Below, piece by piece: positions 23,954 to 31,922 of a stretch of 42,035 bases of DNA. The stretch's first letter is position 1. Each line of letters opens with the position of its first letter. Source of the DNA: an uncultured Shinella sp. (GTDB taxonomy: Bacteria > Pseudomonadota > Alphaproteobacteria > Rhizobiales > Rhizobiaceae); the NCBI RefSeq assembly GCF_946479415.1, contig NZ_CAMLFY010000028.1, positions 1 to 42,035 of the forward strand, written 5' to 3'. The notes under the pieces are model-generated. The model was given only the letters and a program-made list of their open reading frames with translations, was not told the origin of the DNA and did not search any database. Made by a program: the position numbers and the translations under genes.

Positions 23954-24319
23954 TCAGCCGTCTTTCTTCGGCAGGAACGGCGCGAGTGCGACCACCAGCC
24001 AGCCCGCCATCATGATCACGCCGCCCGTCGGCGCCGACATCGGGAAGAGCCCGTATCCCGTTGAATGGCGGAAGACGAGGTCGCCGGCGAACAGCGCGGT
24101 GCCGAGCGCCAGCAGGAGCGCGGCGAAGGGGGCAGCGCGCATCGAGGGCCACGCGGCATAGAGCGCAACAAGCGCCGGTGCATGGGCAAGACACATGGCG
24201 GAGGCGCCCGCCATCAGGCGCGGATCGCTGCCATGGGAGGCCGCAGCCGCGGTAACGACGCCCGTCAGGCCCATCAGGCCGGCCACGAGAAGGCTGGCGG
24301 AGCGCAGCGAAAACGACAT
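23954..24319 (-). CDS. DUF423 (YgdD-like) membrane protein
   Basis: A 121-residue protein with four hydrophobic segments (about 8-27, 38-57, 63-82, 97-114) and the DUF423 wording (GLTGVVTAAAASHG near the N-terminus, FRHSTGYGLFPMSAPTGGVIMMAGW near the C-terminus). The start at 24319 follows the truncated hemoglobin stop by 8 bases on the same strand, so the two form an operon; an upstream frame to 24442 is rejected because it overlaps the globin gene. It is convergent with hmuQ, 9 bases away. Function unknown. Confidence 0.8.
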   Translation of the reverse strand: MSFSLRSASLLVAGLMGLTGVVTAAAASHGSDPRLMAGASAMCLAHAPALVALYAAWPSMRAAPFAALLLALGTALFAGDLVFRHSTGYGLFPMSAPTGGVIMMAGWLVVALAPFLPKKDG

Positions 24320-24327
24320 GGGGCTTC

Positions 24328-24744
24328 CTATTCCTGGTTCTGCATGTGATGGGCGAGCCGCGTCACGGGCTCGAGGATGATTTTTCGCAGTCCTTCGCTC
24401 GGTACGGTCTCTTCGAGCGCCTGCACGAAGCACAGCAGCCACTCGTCGCGCTCGGCCGGGCCGATGGGGGCCACGAAATGGCGACGGCGCAGCATGGGGT
24501 GGCCGCGTTTATCCGTATAGAGCGGCGGGCCGCCGAGCCAGCCTGTCAGGTATTCGTAGAGCTTTTCCTCACTGCCGGAGAGATCCGGTGGGTGGATGGC
24601 GCGGCAGCGGGCGGCTTCCGGCAATGTATCCATCAACTCGTAGAAGCGGCGCGTCAGGGCGCGTACGGCGACATCGCCGCCGATCGCTTCATAGAGCGTA
24701 ACCGTCTCGCCCTCTCGGCCCTGGTTCTCGTTTGTGTCCGTCAT
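24328..24744 (-). CDS. group II truncated hemoglobin
   Basis: A 138-residue globin of the trHbO (group II) type. It has the EAIGGDVAVRALTRRFYELMD start (Phe/Tyr at the B10 region, 34-35), the YEYLTGWLGGPPLY segment, proximal histidine H89 in GHPMLRRRHFVAPIG, and W102, the G8 tryptophan characteristic of group II. Such proteins bind oxygen and handle NO or peroxide. The start ATG is read from 24744; 12 more residues are possible from 24780. It lies next to heme uptake and shares an operon with DUF423, and is divergent from tetR with a 124-base gap. Confidence 0.88.
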   Translation of the reverse strand: MTDTNENQGREGETVTLYEAIGGDVAVRALTRRFYELMDTLPEAARCRAIHPPDLSGSEEKLYEYLTGWLGGPPLYTDKRGHPMLRRRHFVAPIGPAERDEWLLCFVQALEETVPSEGLRKIILEPVTRLAHHMQNQE

Positions 24745-24833
24745 GCTCAAGGTCTTAGCGCCGCGCTCCACCGCAAGCAATGCTGTGTCAGGCTGGTGCG
24801 ACGAAGCGTGTCAAACGTCGGGGTTTCAATCTG

Positions 24834-24862
24834 TTGACAAGAAACCGTCCAGACGGTATGTT
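24834..24862 (+). promoter_or_regulatory. tetR promoter with embedded operator palindrome
   Basis: TTGACA (24834-24839), a 17-base spacer and TATGTT (24857-24862) form a good sigma-70-type promoter. The spacer holds ACCGTC-CA-GACGGT (24844-24857), a perfect 14-base palindrome well placed for TetR autorepression. The -10 lies only about 7 bases before the ATG, so the transcript may be nearly leaderless. Confidence 0.75.
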
Positions 24863-24868
24863 TTTTCC

Positions 24869-25429
24869 ATGAGCCAGGCACACCACCGCAAAAAACATCC
24901 CGAAGCCGTCCGCCAGCAATTGCTGGAGGTCGCGGCGAAACTGTCGCTGGAGAAGGGGCCTGGGAGTGTGACGCTCGATGCGGTCTCGCAGGCAGCGGGC
25001 GTCAGCAAGGGGGGGCTGCTGCATCACTTCCCGAACAAGCTGTCGCTGCTCGATGGCCTCTTCGCGGATCTCACCGACAAGCTCGATCAGGCGCTGGCGC
25101 AGAAGATGCGCGACGATCCCGAGCCGAAGGGTCGCTTCACGCGCGCCTATATCGCGGTGTTCTTCCAGCCCGAGGGCATGGCGGACGGCGAGAAATGGCA
25201 GGTGCTGACGATCGCGCTGATTTCCGAGCCGCATCTGCGCGAACGCTGGCGACAATGGGTGGATCGCCACCTCCAGGAGAACATCGGCACGGATTCGGCG
25301 CTCGATGCCATGCTGGTGCGCTACGCGGTGGATGGTCTTTGGCTTGCCGATCTGCTCGGCTCGCCGACCATGGATGCCGCGACCCGCGCTGCGATGATGG
25401 ACAAGCTTTTGGCGATCTCGCGCCTCTGA
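24869..25429 (+). CDS. TetR-family repressor
   Basis: A 186-residue TetR regulator with the N-terminal helix-turn-helix (about residues 9-55: LLEVAAKLSLEKGPGSVTLD then AVSQAAGVSKGGLLHHFPNK) and a C-terminal ligand domain (about 80-180). I start at the ATG at 24869 because it lies just after the promoter/operator; the longer frame from 24734 would run through both. It is followed 37 bases later by an SMR transporter, the standard layout of a drug-responsive repressor with its efflux pump. The ligand is probably a cationic or lipophilic toxic compound, unproven. Confidence 0.9.
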   Translation: MSQAHHRKKHPEAVRQQLLEVAAKLSLEKGPGSVTLDAVSQAAGVSKGGLLHHFPNKLSLLDGLFADLTDKLDQALAQKMRDDPEPKGRFTRAYIAVFFQPEGMADGEKWQVLTIALISEPHLRERWRQWVDRHLQENIGTDSALDAMLVRYAVDGLWLADLLGSPTMDAATRAAMMDKLLAISRL

Positions 25430-25466
25430 CCGGAATTTTTAGGCGCCTCGCGCCGGAGACAGACCC

Positions 25467-25808
25467 ATGAACCTCACCACCGTCTATGCCGTCCTCGTCG
25501 TCGCCATCGTTTTCGAAGTGCTCGGCACGTCCGCCATGCAGGCGGCGCAGCATTTCACGCGCGTCGTGCCGACGACGATGATGGTCGTCTGCTACGCCGT
25601 CGCCTTCTTCTTCCTGTCGTGGAGCCTGCGCTATGTGCCAGTCGGCATCGCTTATGCGATCTGGAGCGGCCTCGGCATCGTGCTGATCTCGGTCGTCGGC
25701 TACTTCGCCTTCGGTCAGAAGCTCGATTTCGCCGCCATTGCCGGCCTCGGGCTGATCATTGCGGGCGTTCTTGTGCTGAACCTTTTCTCCAAGTCGACAT
25801 TTCATTGA
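25467..25808 (+). CDS. small multidrug resistance (SMR) efflux protein
   Basis: A 113-residue inner-membrane protein with four hydrophobic helices of the EmrE/QacE/SugE family. The essential membrane glutamate is E17 in AIVFEVLGTSAMQ. Helix 3 has the family AYAIWSGLGIVLISVVGYFAF and helix 4 is GLGLIIAGVLVLNLFS. Members export cationic drugs, guanidinium or polyamine-like compounds by proton exchange. It is the second gene of the tetR operon. Drug-type versus guanidinium-type cannot be settled from the sequence by eye. Confidence 0.9.
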   Translation: MNLTTVYAVLVVAIVFEVLGTSAMQAAQHFTRVVPTTMMVVCYAVAFFFLSWSLRYVPVGIAYAIWSGLGIVLISVVGYFAFGQKLDFAAIAGLGLIIAGVLVLNLFSKSTFH

Positions 25809-25830
25809 AAGAGGCTGGAATCGAAACGGA

Positions 25831-25851
25831 CCCCGCTTGCCAAAAGCGGGG
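25831..25851 (+). terminator. hairpin after the SMR gene
   Basis: CCCCGCTT (25831-25838) pairs over 8 bp with AAGCGGGG (25844-25851) around GCCAA, 22 bases past the SMR stop. There is no T-run, so it is a possible Rho-assisted end or boundary hairpin. Confidence 0.5.
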
Positions 25852-25873
25852 CCGGGCCTTATCGATTCCGCCG

Positions 25874-25893
25874 AATTGAAACCGCTTTCAATT
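25874..25893. promoter_or_regulatory. LacI-family operator upstream of thuA
   Basis: AATTGAAACCGCTTTCAATT is an inverted repeat with 8-bp arms and a central CG, the TGAAAnCGnTTTCA pattern of LacI-family operators. It ends 25 bases before the thuA start. The LacI gene at 27758-28774 is the obvious candidate to bind it. Confidence 0.82.
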
Positions 25894-25918
25894 TTACGGC
25901 TTCGAGAGGTAAAGACCC

Positions 25919-26704
25919 ATGGCAATCCGCACCATCGTATGGGGTGAGAACATTCACGAGCAGACGAACGAAATCGTCCGCTCGATCTATCCGAACGGCA
26001 TGCACAACACGATCGCCGACGCGCTCAACAAGGACGCCGGAATTTCGGCGAGGACCGCGACCTTGCAGGAGCCGGAACACGGCCTGACGGAAGCGCGCCT
26101 TGCCGAAACCGACGTGCTGCTCTGGTGGGGCCACAAGGATCATGGCGCCGTTGACGACGTTGTCGTCGAGCGTGTCGCCAAGCGCGTCTGGGAGGGCATG
26201 GGCCTTCTCGTCCTGCATTCCGGCCATTTCTCGAAAATCTTCAAGCGGCTGATGGGCACGCCCTGCGCGCTGAAATGGCGCGAGGCCGGCGAGCGAGAGC
26301 GTCTCTGGAACATCAATCCGCGCCACCCGATTACCGAAGGCCTCGGCGAGAACTTCGTTCTGGAAAACGAGGAGATGTATGGCGAGCAGTTTTCCGTTCC
26401 CGAACCGCTGGAGACGGTGTTCATCTCGTGGTTTGCCGGCGGAGAGGTGTTCCGCTCGGGCCTGACCTGGCGCCGCGGCGCGGGCAACATCTTCTATTTC
26501 CGCCCCGGTCACGAGACCTATCCGACCTATCACGATGCCAATGTCCAGAAGGTGCTGGTCAATGGCGTGAAATGGGCCTTCAACCCGCAGGGCACCTATA
26601 CGGCTATCCACGATGCGCCGAACGTCCCGGTCGAAAAGGCGCTGGAGCCGATCGTCGAGCGTGGCCCGAAACTCCACCAGGCCGGCGAAGCCGGATATCG
26701 CTGA
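25919..26704 (+). CDS. thuA: ThuA-domain trehalose/disaccharide utilization protein
   Basis: A 261-residue ThuA-family protein with the glutamine-amidotransferase-like fold: [21 protein letters not shown] at the start, [28 protein letters not shown], the [10 protein letters not shown] segment and [18 protein letters not shown]. In Sinorhizobium, ThuA and ThuB act together in degrading trehalose, maltitol and related disaccharides by an oxidative (3-keto) route. It begins 25 bases after the LacI operator and is followed 7 bases later by thuB. No thuEFGK transporter is in the window, so the sugar must come through another importer. Confidence 0.9.
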   Translation: MAIRTIVWGENIHEQTNEIVRSIYPNGMHNTIADALNKDAGISARTATLQEPEHGLTEARLAETDVLLWWGHKDHGAVDDVVVERVAKRVWEGMGLLVLHSGHFSKIFKRLMGTPCALKWREAGERERLWNINPRHPITEGLGENFVLENEEMYGEQFSVPEPLETVFISWFAGGEVFRSGLTWRRGAGNIFYFRPGHETYPTYHDANVQKVLVNGVKWAFNPQGTYTAIHDAPNVPVEKALEPIVERGPKLHQAGEAGYR

Positions 26705-26711
26705 GGTTTCC

Positions 26712-27755
26712 ATGCGCCTTCTCGTTCTTGGAACCGGCGGCATGGCCAACAGCCATGCCCAGCATTTTTCCGCAATCGATGGCGTCGAACTTGTCGGCGC
26801 CGTCGATGTGGACCCGTCGCGCGCGAAGGCCTTTGCCGAAACGCATGGCATTCCCAATGTCTTCACATCGCTGGAGGAGGCGATCGCCTGGGGCGATTTC
26901 GACGCCGCGACCAATGTGACGCCCGATCGCGCGCACCACCCGACGACGCTGGCGCTGCTGGCGGCGGGCAAGCACGTCATGTGCGAGAAGCCGCTGGCGG
27001 AAAACTACGCCAAGGCCGACGAGATGGCTCGGGCCGCCGAGGCTTCCAGCCTTGTCACCATGGTGAACCTCACCTACCGCAACGTCGCCCCCCTGCAGAA
27101 GGCGCGCGAAATGGTGCTGGCCGGCGAGATCGGCCGCGTGCGCCATGTCGAGGCGTCCTATCTGCAAAGCTGGCTCGTCTCCAAGGCCTGGGGCAACTGG
27201 GCGACGGAAAGCCAATGGCTCTGGCGGCTCTCCACCCGGCATGGTTCGAACGGCGTGCTGGGCGATGTCGGCATCCATATTCTCGACTTTGCGAGCTATG
27301 GCGCGGGCAGCGATGTGGAACATGTCTTCGCCCGGCTAAAAGCCTTCGACAAGGCGCCGGACAATCGCATCGGCGAATATGATCTCGACGCCAATGACAG
27401 CTTCACCATGACCGTCGATTTCGCCAATGGCGCGCTCGGTGTCATCCATTCCAGCCGCTGGGCGACGGGCCATCTCAACGAGCTTCGCCTGCGCATGCAT
27501 GGTGACAAGGGCGCGCTGGAGGTGATCCACTCGACCGAGGGGTCGCAGCTGCGCGGCTGCCTGGGCGAGGATGTCGAAAAGGCCGTCTGGCGTGATCTCG
27601 ACGCCGGTACGGTGCCGACGAATTACCAGCGCTTCGCGGCGGCGGTCGCAGCCGGCAAACAGGTCGAGCCCGGCTTCCGTCATGCGGCGGACCTGCAAAA
27701 GATCCTCGATCTCGCCATCGAGACCGAGAAGGAGCGCCGGGAAATGAAGGTCTGA
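26712..27755 (+). CDS. thuB: ThuB-like Gfo/Idh/MocA oxidoreductase
   Basis: A 347-residue Gfo/Idh/MocA dehydrogenase. The N-terminal NAD(P) motif is VLGTGGMANSHAQHF, the family EKP motif is at 92-94 (CEKPLAENYAKAD), and GDVGIHILDFASYGAG carries the C-terminal-domain histidine of the active site. It is thought to oxidise the disaccharide taken in hand by ThuA to a 3-keto form. I start at the ATG at 26712, 7 bases after the thuA stop; the longer frame from 26613 overlaps thuA. It ends 2 bases from the convergent lacI gene, tail to tail. Confidence 0.9.
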   Translation: MRLLVLGTGGMANSHAQHFSAIDGVELVGAVDVDPSRAKAFAETHGIPNVFTSLEEAIAWGDFDAATNVTPDRAHHPTTLALLAAGKHVMCEKPLAENYAKADEMARAAEASSLVTMVNLTYRNVAPLQKAREMVLAGEIGRVRHVEASYLQSWLVSKAWGNWATESQWLWRLSTRHGSNGVLGDVGIHILDFASYGAGSDVEHVFARLKAFDKAPDNRIGEYDLDANDSFTMTVDFANGALGVIHSSRWATGHLNELRLRMHGDKGALEVIHSTEGSQLRGCLGEDVEKAVWRDLDAGTVPTNYQRFAAAVAAGKQVEPGFRHAADLQKILDLAIETEKERREMKV

Positions 27756-27757
27756 GT

Positions 27758-28774
27758 TCAGGCCGGTGCTGGGCCTGTCGAACCGCGGATGATGAATTCG
27801 ACGGGCCAGACGTCCTGCAAGGTCTCGACCGCTTCTCCCTGCAACAATTGCAAGACCATGTCGCCGATCCGCGCGCCCGCCGCACGGATCGGCGATTGCG
27901 TCGTGGTGACGCCGGGCACGAGATTGTCGGGGCTCAGATAGGGGAAGACGTCGTCATGGGCGATAAGCGAGACGTCCTGCCCGACGGTCAGTCCCGCAAT
28001 GCGGATCGCCCGCATGGCGCCGAGCGCCGACATCATCGAGCCCGCGATGACCGCCGTGGGCGGGGCGGGCAGGCTGAGGAAGGCCTGCATCAGCCGGAAG
28101 CCGGTTTCATCCGTGAATTCACCATGGCCCGTCAGATCGGGATCGAACGGCAGGCCGCAAGCGGCGAGTGCCGCGCGAAAACCGTCGTTCCGGTCGCGCG
28201 CATAGGTGCTGACGGTGTCGCCGTTGATCAGCGCAATGCGGCGGTGGCGGAGATCGGCAAGGTGGCGGGTCGCCGTTTCGATGGCGCCGAAATTGTCGAT
28301 GTCGAGAAAGGCGAAGGGCTTTTTGGCCTCGCTGCGCCCATGCACGACGAAGGGCAGGCCGAGGGTTTGCAGAAGCGCGATGCGGGCATCCGTGCAGGCG
28401 GGCGTATGCACGATGACGGCGTCCACGCGCTTGCTGGCTGCAAGCCTTCGATAGGCGGCGGCCTCGTCCTCTTCCGTCTCGACGGTCGAGACGAGAATGT
28501 CGATGCCGTCCTGCTGAAGTCGTGTCGAAAGGCCGCCCATGAATTCGCTGGAATGCGGCCCGAACCGCCCGCCGCCCTGAAAGACGATGCCGATCGCGCC
28601 GGCCCGACCCGTTGCCAATCGCTGGGCGCTGATATTCGGGCGGTAGCCCAGCCGTTCCGCGGCCTCCAGCACACGCGCCCGGGTTTCGGGCTTTACCTCC
28701 GGATATCCGCTCATCGCGCGGCTTACCGTCGTCTGGGACAGGCCGATGCGGGCGGCAAATTCCTTGAGGTTCAT
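27758..28774 (-). CDS. LacI-family transcriptional regulator
   Basis: A 338-residue LacI-type repressor. The N-terminal helix-turn-helix and hinge (NLKEFAARIGLSQTTVSRAM then PEVKPETRARVLEAAERLGY and PNISAQRLATGRAGAIG) is followed by a periplasmic-binding-like sugar domain (IDNFGAIETATRHLADL, ALINGDTVSTYARDRNDGF, DVSLIAHDDVFPYLSPD). It closely resembles rhizobial regulators of alpha-glucoside/trehalose genes. It is convergent with thuB, while its likely operator lies in front of thuA, at the other end of the locus. The ligand is inferred to be a disaccharide or its oxidised derivative. Confidence 0.88.
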   Translation of the reverse strand: MNLKEFAARIGLSQTTVSRAMSGYPEVKPETRARVLEAAERLGYRPNISAQRLATGRAGAIGIVFQGGGRFGPHSSEFMGGLSTRLQQDGIDILVSTVETEEDEAAAYRRLAASKRVDAVIVHTPACTDARIALLQTLGLPFVVHGRSEAKKPFAFLDIDNFGAIETATRHLADLRHRRIALINGDTVSTYARDRNDGFRAALAACGLPFDPDLTGHGEFTDETGFRLMQAFLSLPAPPTAVIAGSMMSALGAMRAIRIAGLTVGQDVSLIAHDDVFPYLSPDNLVPGVTTTQSPIRAAGARIGDMVLQLLQGEAVETLQDVWPVEFIIRGSTGPAPA

Positions 28775-29010
28775 CCTTCGTCCCTGGCGGTCGGTTCCCC
28801 GCCTTTATGAACCCTCGGCGCCTGAGCGGCAAGCGGAGGGATCGTCGTCTCGCGCTGGCCCCTGTTCCAGTCTCACAAAACGATCACGCATAGTTGTATA
28901 ACTTCGCTTGTATTCTCGAAATGGCACGCTAAAGTAATATTATTAACGATAAGGTTGTGTTTCGGGCGGGCACGCGCGAAAGGCTCAGCGGTCATTTTCG
29001 GGGGAATAAC

Positions 29011-30135
29011 ATGCGGGCAGGCCCAGATGCGCCGGCCGCAACGGGTTCGTCTGCGCGATTGGACCTGGTGGCGGAAGAGGGCCGAAGGGCGGCAAGCGGA
29101 TGGTTTTCGTGGACGCGGTCGGCACAGCCGGCGCGACGGCCGGAAGCGCTGCTGGTCTACGGCGCTTCGCAAACCGGACGCAGGCCCGCTTATTTCCGGG
29201 CGCTGGATCGTCTGTTCGGCGCCCGGCGGGCAGGTCTGGGCAGGATTTTTCTGTCGCGCGCGCCGGTTCTCTTTCTGATGATCGAGGAAGCTTTCCTTTC
29301 CTATGTCGCCATTTGTCTCTTACGCGCGGTCGTCGGCAGGCGGACGGCGGGATTGCTTCTGCGTCCCATGCCGCTTGTGGCGTCCAACCGTTGGCACTAC
29401 CGCGTCAAGCGGGCGGTGTTGCACTGGCTCAAGCGGTTCGAGGCGGTCCAGACGCTGACCATTCTGCCCTTCACGGTCCTTCCGGCGGCCGCTTTCGTCG
29501 CGAAGGACTGGATCTACGACGTTGAGCTTTGGGACCTGACGGATGCGGAGCGCGATGCGGTGGAACTGCTGCGGCGCGAACGGCGGCCGGGCGATCGGCT
29601 GGTTCTGACGTCACTTGGCCGGCAGACCGCGCGCAAAGGGTTCGATCTCTTCGCCGAAAGCTACGAGCATCATGCCGGGCTGCGCGACCGTTTCGGCTTC
29701 ATCGCCTGCGGCAAGGTGGCGCCGGGCCTTGTAGACCGCGTCGCGGCGTTCCGTGCGGCGGGCGGTGTTGTCGTCGACCGGTTCCTCTCGGATGCCGAGA
29801 TGCTCGGCACCTATGCGGCGAGCGATGCGGTCTGGTGCCTTTATCCGCCGGTAGGCGATCACGCCATCGGTGTGCTCGGCAGGGCGGCACAGCTCGGCAT
29901 TCCCGTCATCGTGCGGGAAGGGTCGCTTTCGCACCGTCTGTGCGTCATCGAAAACATCCCGCATGTGGCAGCGGCGGCGCAGGGCGTGGCCCATCGCCTC
30001 GCCGGTCCCTTGCCGCCGCGCGATGTGCTGCGGGGGCGCTGCATGGCGCACAATTTCGCCCGTCAAAGCGAGACGCGGCTCCGTGACGCCCTCGGGCTTC
30101 TCGCAAAACGGGTGCCGGCTGAAGGGTGCGCGTGA
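29011..30135 (+). CDS. GT-B type glycosyltransferase
   Basis: A 374-residue glycosyltransferase. The C-terminal half has the group 1 pattern (LVLTSLGRQTARKGFDLFAE then FGFIACGKVAPGLVDRV then FLSDAEMLGTYAASDAVW then GVLGRAAQLGIPVIVREGS), the usual E-x7-E region being replaced by GRAAQLG. A hydrophobic stretch (about 82-110) may associate it with the membrane. I start at the ATG at 29011 with GGGGGA upstream rather than at 28957. The 236-base region before it is AT-rich near 28873-28965. It stands alone next to arsC on the opposite strand. Sugar donor and acceptor are unknown; a link to the polysaccharide genes at 32571-37709 is possible. Confidence 0.75.
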   Translation: MRAGPDAPAATGSSARLDLVAEEGRRAASGWFSWTRSAQPARRPEALLVYGASQTGRRPAYFRALDRLFGARRAGLGRIFLSRAPVLFLMIEEAFLSYVAICLLRAVVGRRTAGLLLRPMPLVASNRWHYRVKRAVLHWLKRFEAVQTLTILPFTVLPAAAFVAKDWIYDVELWDLTDAERDAVELLRRERRPGDRLVLTSLGRQTARKGFDLFAESYEHHAGLRDRFGFIACGKVAPGLVDRVAAFRAAGGVVVDRFLSDAEMLGTYAASDAVWCLYPPVGDHAIGVLGRAAQLGIPVIVREGSLSHRLCVIENIPHVAAAAQGVAHRLAGPLPPRDVLRGRCMAHNFARQSETRLRDALGLLAKRVPAEGCA

Positions 30136-30558
30136 TCAGACGAGGCGCTTGCCGTCGTCGCCGATCACTTTCCCGCCATCCTCCTTTGAAAAAGGGCCTT
30201 TGTGCGTATCCGGAAGGAGATCCAGCACCCGTTCCGAGGGGCGGCAGAGCCGTGTGCCAAGCGGTGTCGTAACGAAAGGCCGGTTGATGAGAATCGGATG
30301 GGCGAGCATGTGTTCGAGCAAGGCATCGTCGGAGAGCGCGGGGTCTGCGAGGCCGAGCGCGGCATAGGGCGCATCCTTTTCCCGGAGGGCCTGGCGAACG
30401 GTGAGCCCGGCGGCGGCGATCATCGCCGCCAGGGCGGTCTTTGATGGCGGGGTGGCGAGATAGTCGACGATCGTCGGCTCGATGCCGGCATTGCGGATGA
30501 GCGCCAGCGTGTTGCGCGACGTGCCGCATTTCGGGTTGTGACAGATCGTCGCTTCCAT
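30136..30558 (-). CDS. arsC: glutaredoxin-dependent arsenate reductase ArsC
   Basis: A 140-residue ArsC of the thioredoxin-fold, Grx/GSH type, reducing arsenate to arsenite in the cytoplasm. The catalytic C11 sits in HNPKCGTSRNTL, and the family arginines occur in the segments INRPFVTTPLGTRLCRPSERV. The start is read from 30558; a longer frame to 30693 would run through the divergent marR promoter. No arsenite exporter or arsR is nearby, so it may be a housekeeping copy. It is convergent with the glycosyltransferase, with no gap between stop codons. Confidence 0.9.
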   Translation of the reverse strand: MEATICHNPKCGTSRNTLALIRNAGIEPTIVDYLATPPSKTALAAMIAAAGLTVRQALREKDAPYAALGLADPALSDDALLEHMLAHPILINRPFVTTPLGTRLCRPSERVLDLLPDTHKGPFSKEDGGKVIGDDGKRLV

Positions 30559-30636
30559 GTCCCTGTTCCTTTTCTCAAGCACTTGTGTGGACAAGGGCAT
30601 ACGCGTCGCACGGCAATGGTCAAGCCACACCGTATA

Positions 30637-30674
30637 TTGACGGCAGACACGGTTATGAATATAACAAGTTATAT
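30637..30674 (+). promoter_or_regulatory. marR promoter with operator over the -10 box
   Basis: TTGACG (30637-30642), a 17-base spacer and TATAAC (30660-30665) form a promoter. The -10 is inside a perfect palindrome ATATAAC-AA-GTTATAT (30659-30674) whose form and place fit MarR autorepression. arsC is divergent on the other side and may be affected as well. Confidence 0.72.
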
Positions 30675-30691
30675 AACTAGGAATGAAATTC

Positions 30692-31186
30692 ATGGCGGAT
30701 GATGTCGTACGCGCGCTTGGTTACCTCTGTCTCGGCAGTCGCCTCAAGCGCATCGGAGAGCAGGTTCAGTCCGATACGCAGCGTATCATGGAGCATCTCG
30801 ACGTGGATTTGCAGGCCGGTCAATATCCGCTGCTGGCGGCCATCGACCGGCTGGGGCCGCTGTCCATCGGCGAGCTTTCTGAGGCGCTTGGCGTCACCCA
30901 GCCGGGCGTCACCCGCGCGGCGGGTCTGCTGGCGGAGGCCGGATACCTGACCGCGCGCAAGGAAAAAGGCGATCAGCGCATCCGCCGCCTTTCGCTGACG
31001 CCGGAAGGCGAAGCGCTGATCGCCCGCTCGAAACAGGATGTCTGGCCGGTAATCGAAGCGGCGGTACGGGCCATCTGCGACGGGGTCGATGGCAGCCTTC
31101 TCGACCGGCTGGACCAGTTGGAGGACGCGCTCCAGGAACAGCCGCTTCATCGTCGCGTCTTCGGCAAGGAGGGAGGCCGCCAATGA
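30692..31186 (+). CDS. MarR-family transcriptional regulator
   Basis: A 164-residue MarR regulator with the winged helix at about residues 45-110 (GQYPLLAAIDRLGPLSIGEL, EALGVTQPGVTRAAGLLAEA, wing RKEKGDQRIRRLSLTPEGEAL). I start at the ATG at 30692, 9 bases after AGGA; an ATG at 30683 would add three residues but overlaps the ribosome site. It overlaps the GNAT gene start by 4 bases (ATGA). The operator in its own promoter implies autoregulation. The ligand is unknown. Confidence 0.88.
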   Translation: MADDVVRALGYLCLGSRLKRIGEQVQSDTQRIMEHLDVDLQAGQYPLLAAIDRLGPLSIGELSEALGVTQPGVTRAAGLLAEAGYLTARKEKGDQRIRRLSLTPEGEALIARSKQDVWPVIEAAVRAICDGVDGSLLDRLDQLEDALQEQPLHRRVFGKEGGRQ

Positions 31187-31863
31187 CCGCGCTGCTCGAC
31201 CGGCCGATCTGGAGCGCTCTTTCAACCACCCATGCCGCGCTCGGCGAAGGCGGCGGCCTTGCCCGGCGCTACCGGCAGGGGCTCCCGTCACTCGCCGGGA
31301 CGGAGGTGGACACGCCGCAGGCCGCGGCGGATTTCGCAGCACTCGTGTATCCCGGCGAAACCTTCTATTTCCTCCAGGCCGATCCGGTCCTGCCGCCCGC
31401 CGGCTTCGAGGTTCCGCTCGTCGCGGAGGCCGTGCAGATGATTGCGCAGACCGTTGAGACTGGTGCTCCGGACCCGGCGATCGTGCCGCTCGGCGAGGAC
31501 GACGCCGCGGAAATGATGGCGCTTGCCATCCTTACCAAGCCGGGACCTTTTTCGCTGCGATCGCAGGCGCTCGGCCGTTTCTGGGGTGTGCGCGAGGGAG
31601 GACGGATCGTCGCTATGGCGGGCGAGCGCATGAAACAGCCGGGTCATACCGAACTCAGCGGCGTCTGCACCCATCCCGATCACCGGGGCAAGGGTTATGC
31701 GCGGCGCCTGTCGCTCCATGTCTCGGCCCGGATAGTGGAGGCGGGCGCGAAGCCCTATCTTCATGCCTTCGCCAGCAATATCGCGGCCATCCGGCTCTAT
31801 GAGACGATCGGCTTTTCGGTCCGCCGCTCCATGCATGTGGCCGCCCTGCGCCGGCCAGGCTGA
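31183..31863 (+). CDS. GNAT-family N-acetyltransferase
   Basis: A 226-residue protein with a C-terminal GNAT domain (about 115-222). The acetyl-CoA loop is ELSGVCTHPDHRGKGYARRL, containing the family R/Q-x-x-G-x-G/A pattern as HRGKGYA, and the final strand region is ASNIAAIRLYETIGFSVRRS. The N-terminal ~100 residues are an extra region common in this FR47-like subgroup. It is translationally coupled to marR (ATGA), so its level follows the MarR ligand. It may acetylate a small toxic molecule or a protein; the substrate is unknown. Confidence 0.85.
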   Translation: MTALLDRPIWSALSTTHAALGEGGGLARRYRQGLPSLAGTEVDTPQAAADFAALVYPGETFYFLQADPVLPPAGFEVPLVAEAVQMIAQTVETGAPDPAIVPLGEDDAAEMMALAILTKPGPFSLRSQALGRFWGVREGGRIVAMAGERMKQPGHTELSGVCTHPDHRGKGYARRLSLHVSARIVEAGAKPYLHAFASNIAAIRLYETIGFSVRRSMHVAALRRPG

Positions 31864-31922
31864 CGTTCAGCGTCCTGTCAGCCGTACATCCGATCCTTCC
31901 GCCATCAACGGCAGGATCGCAT

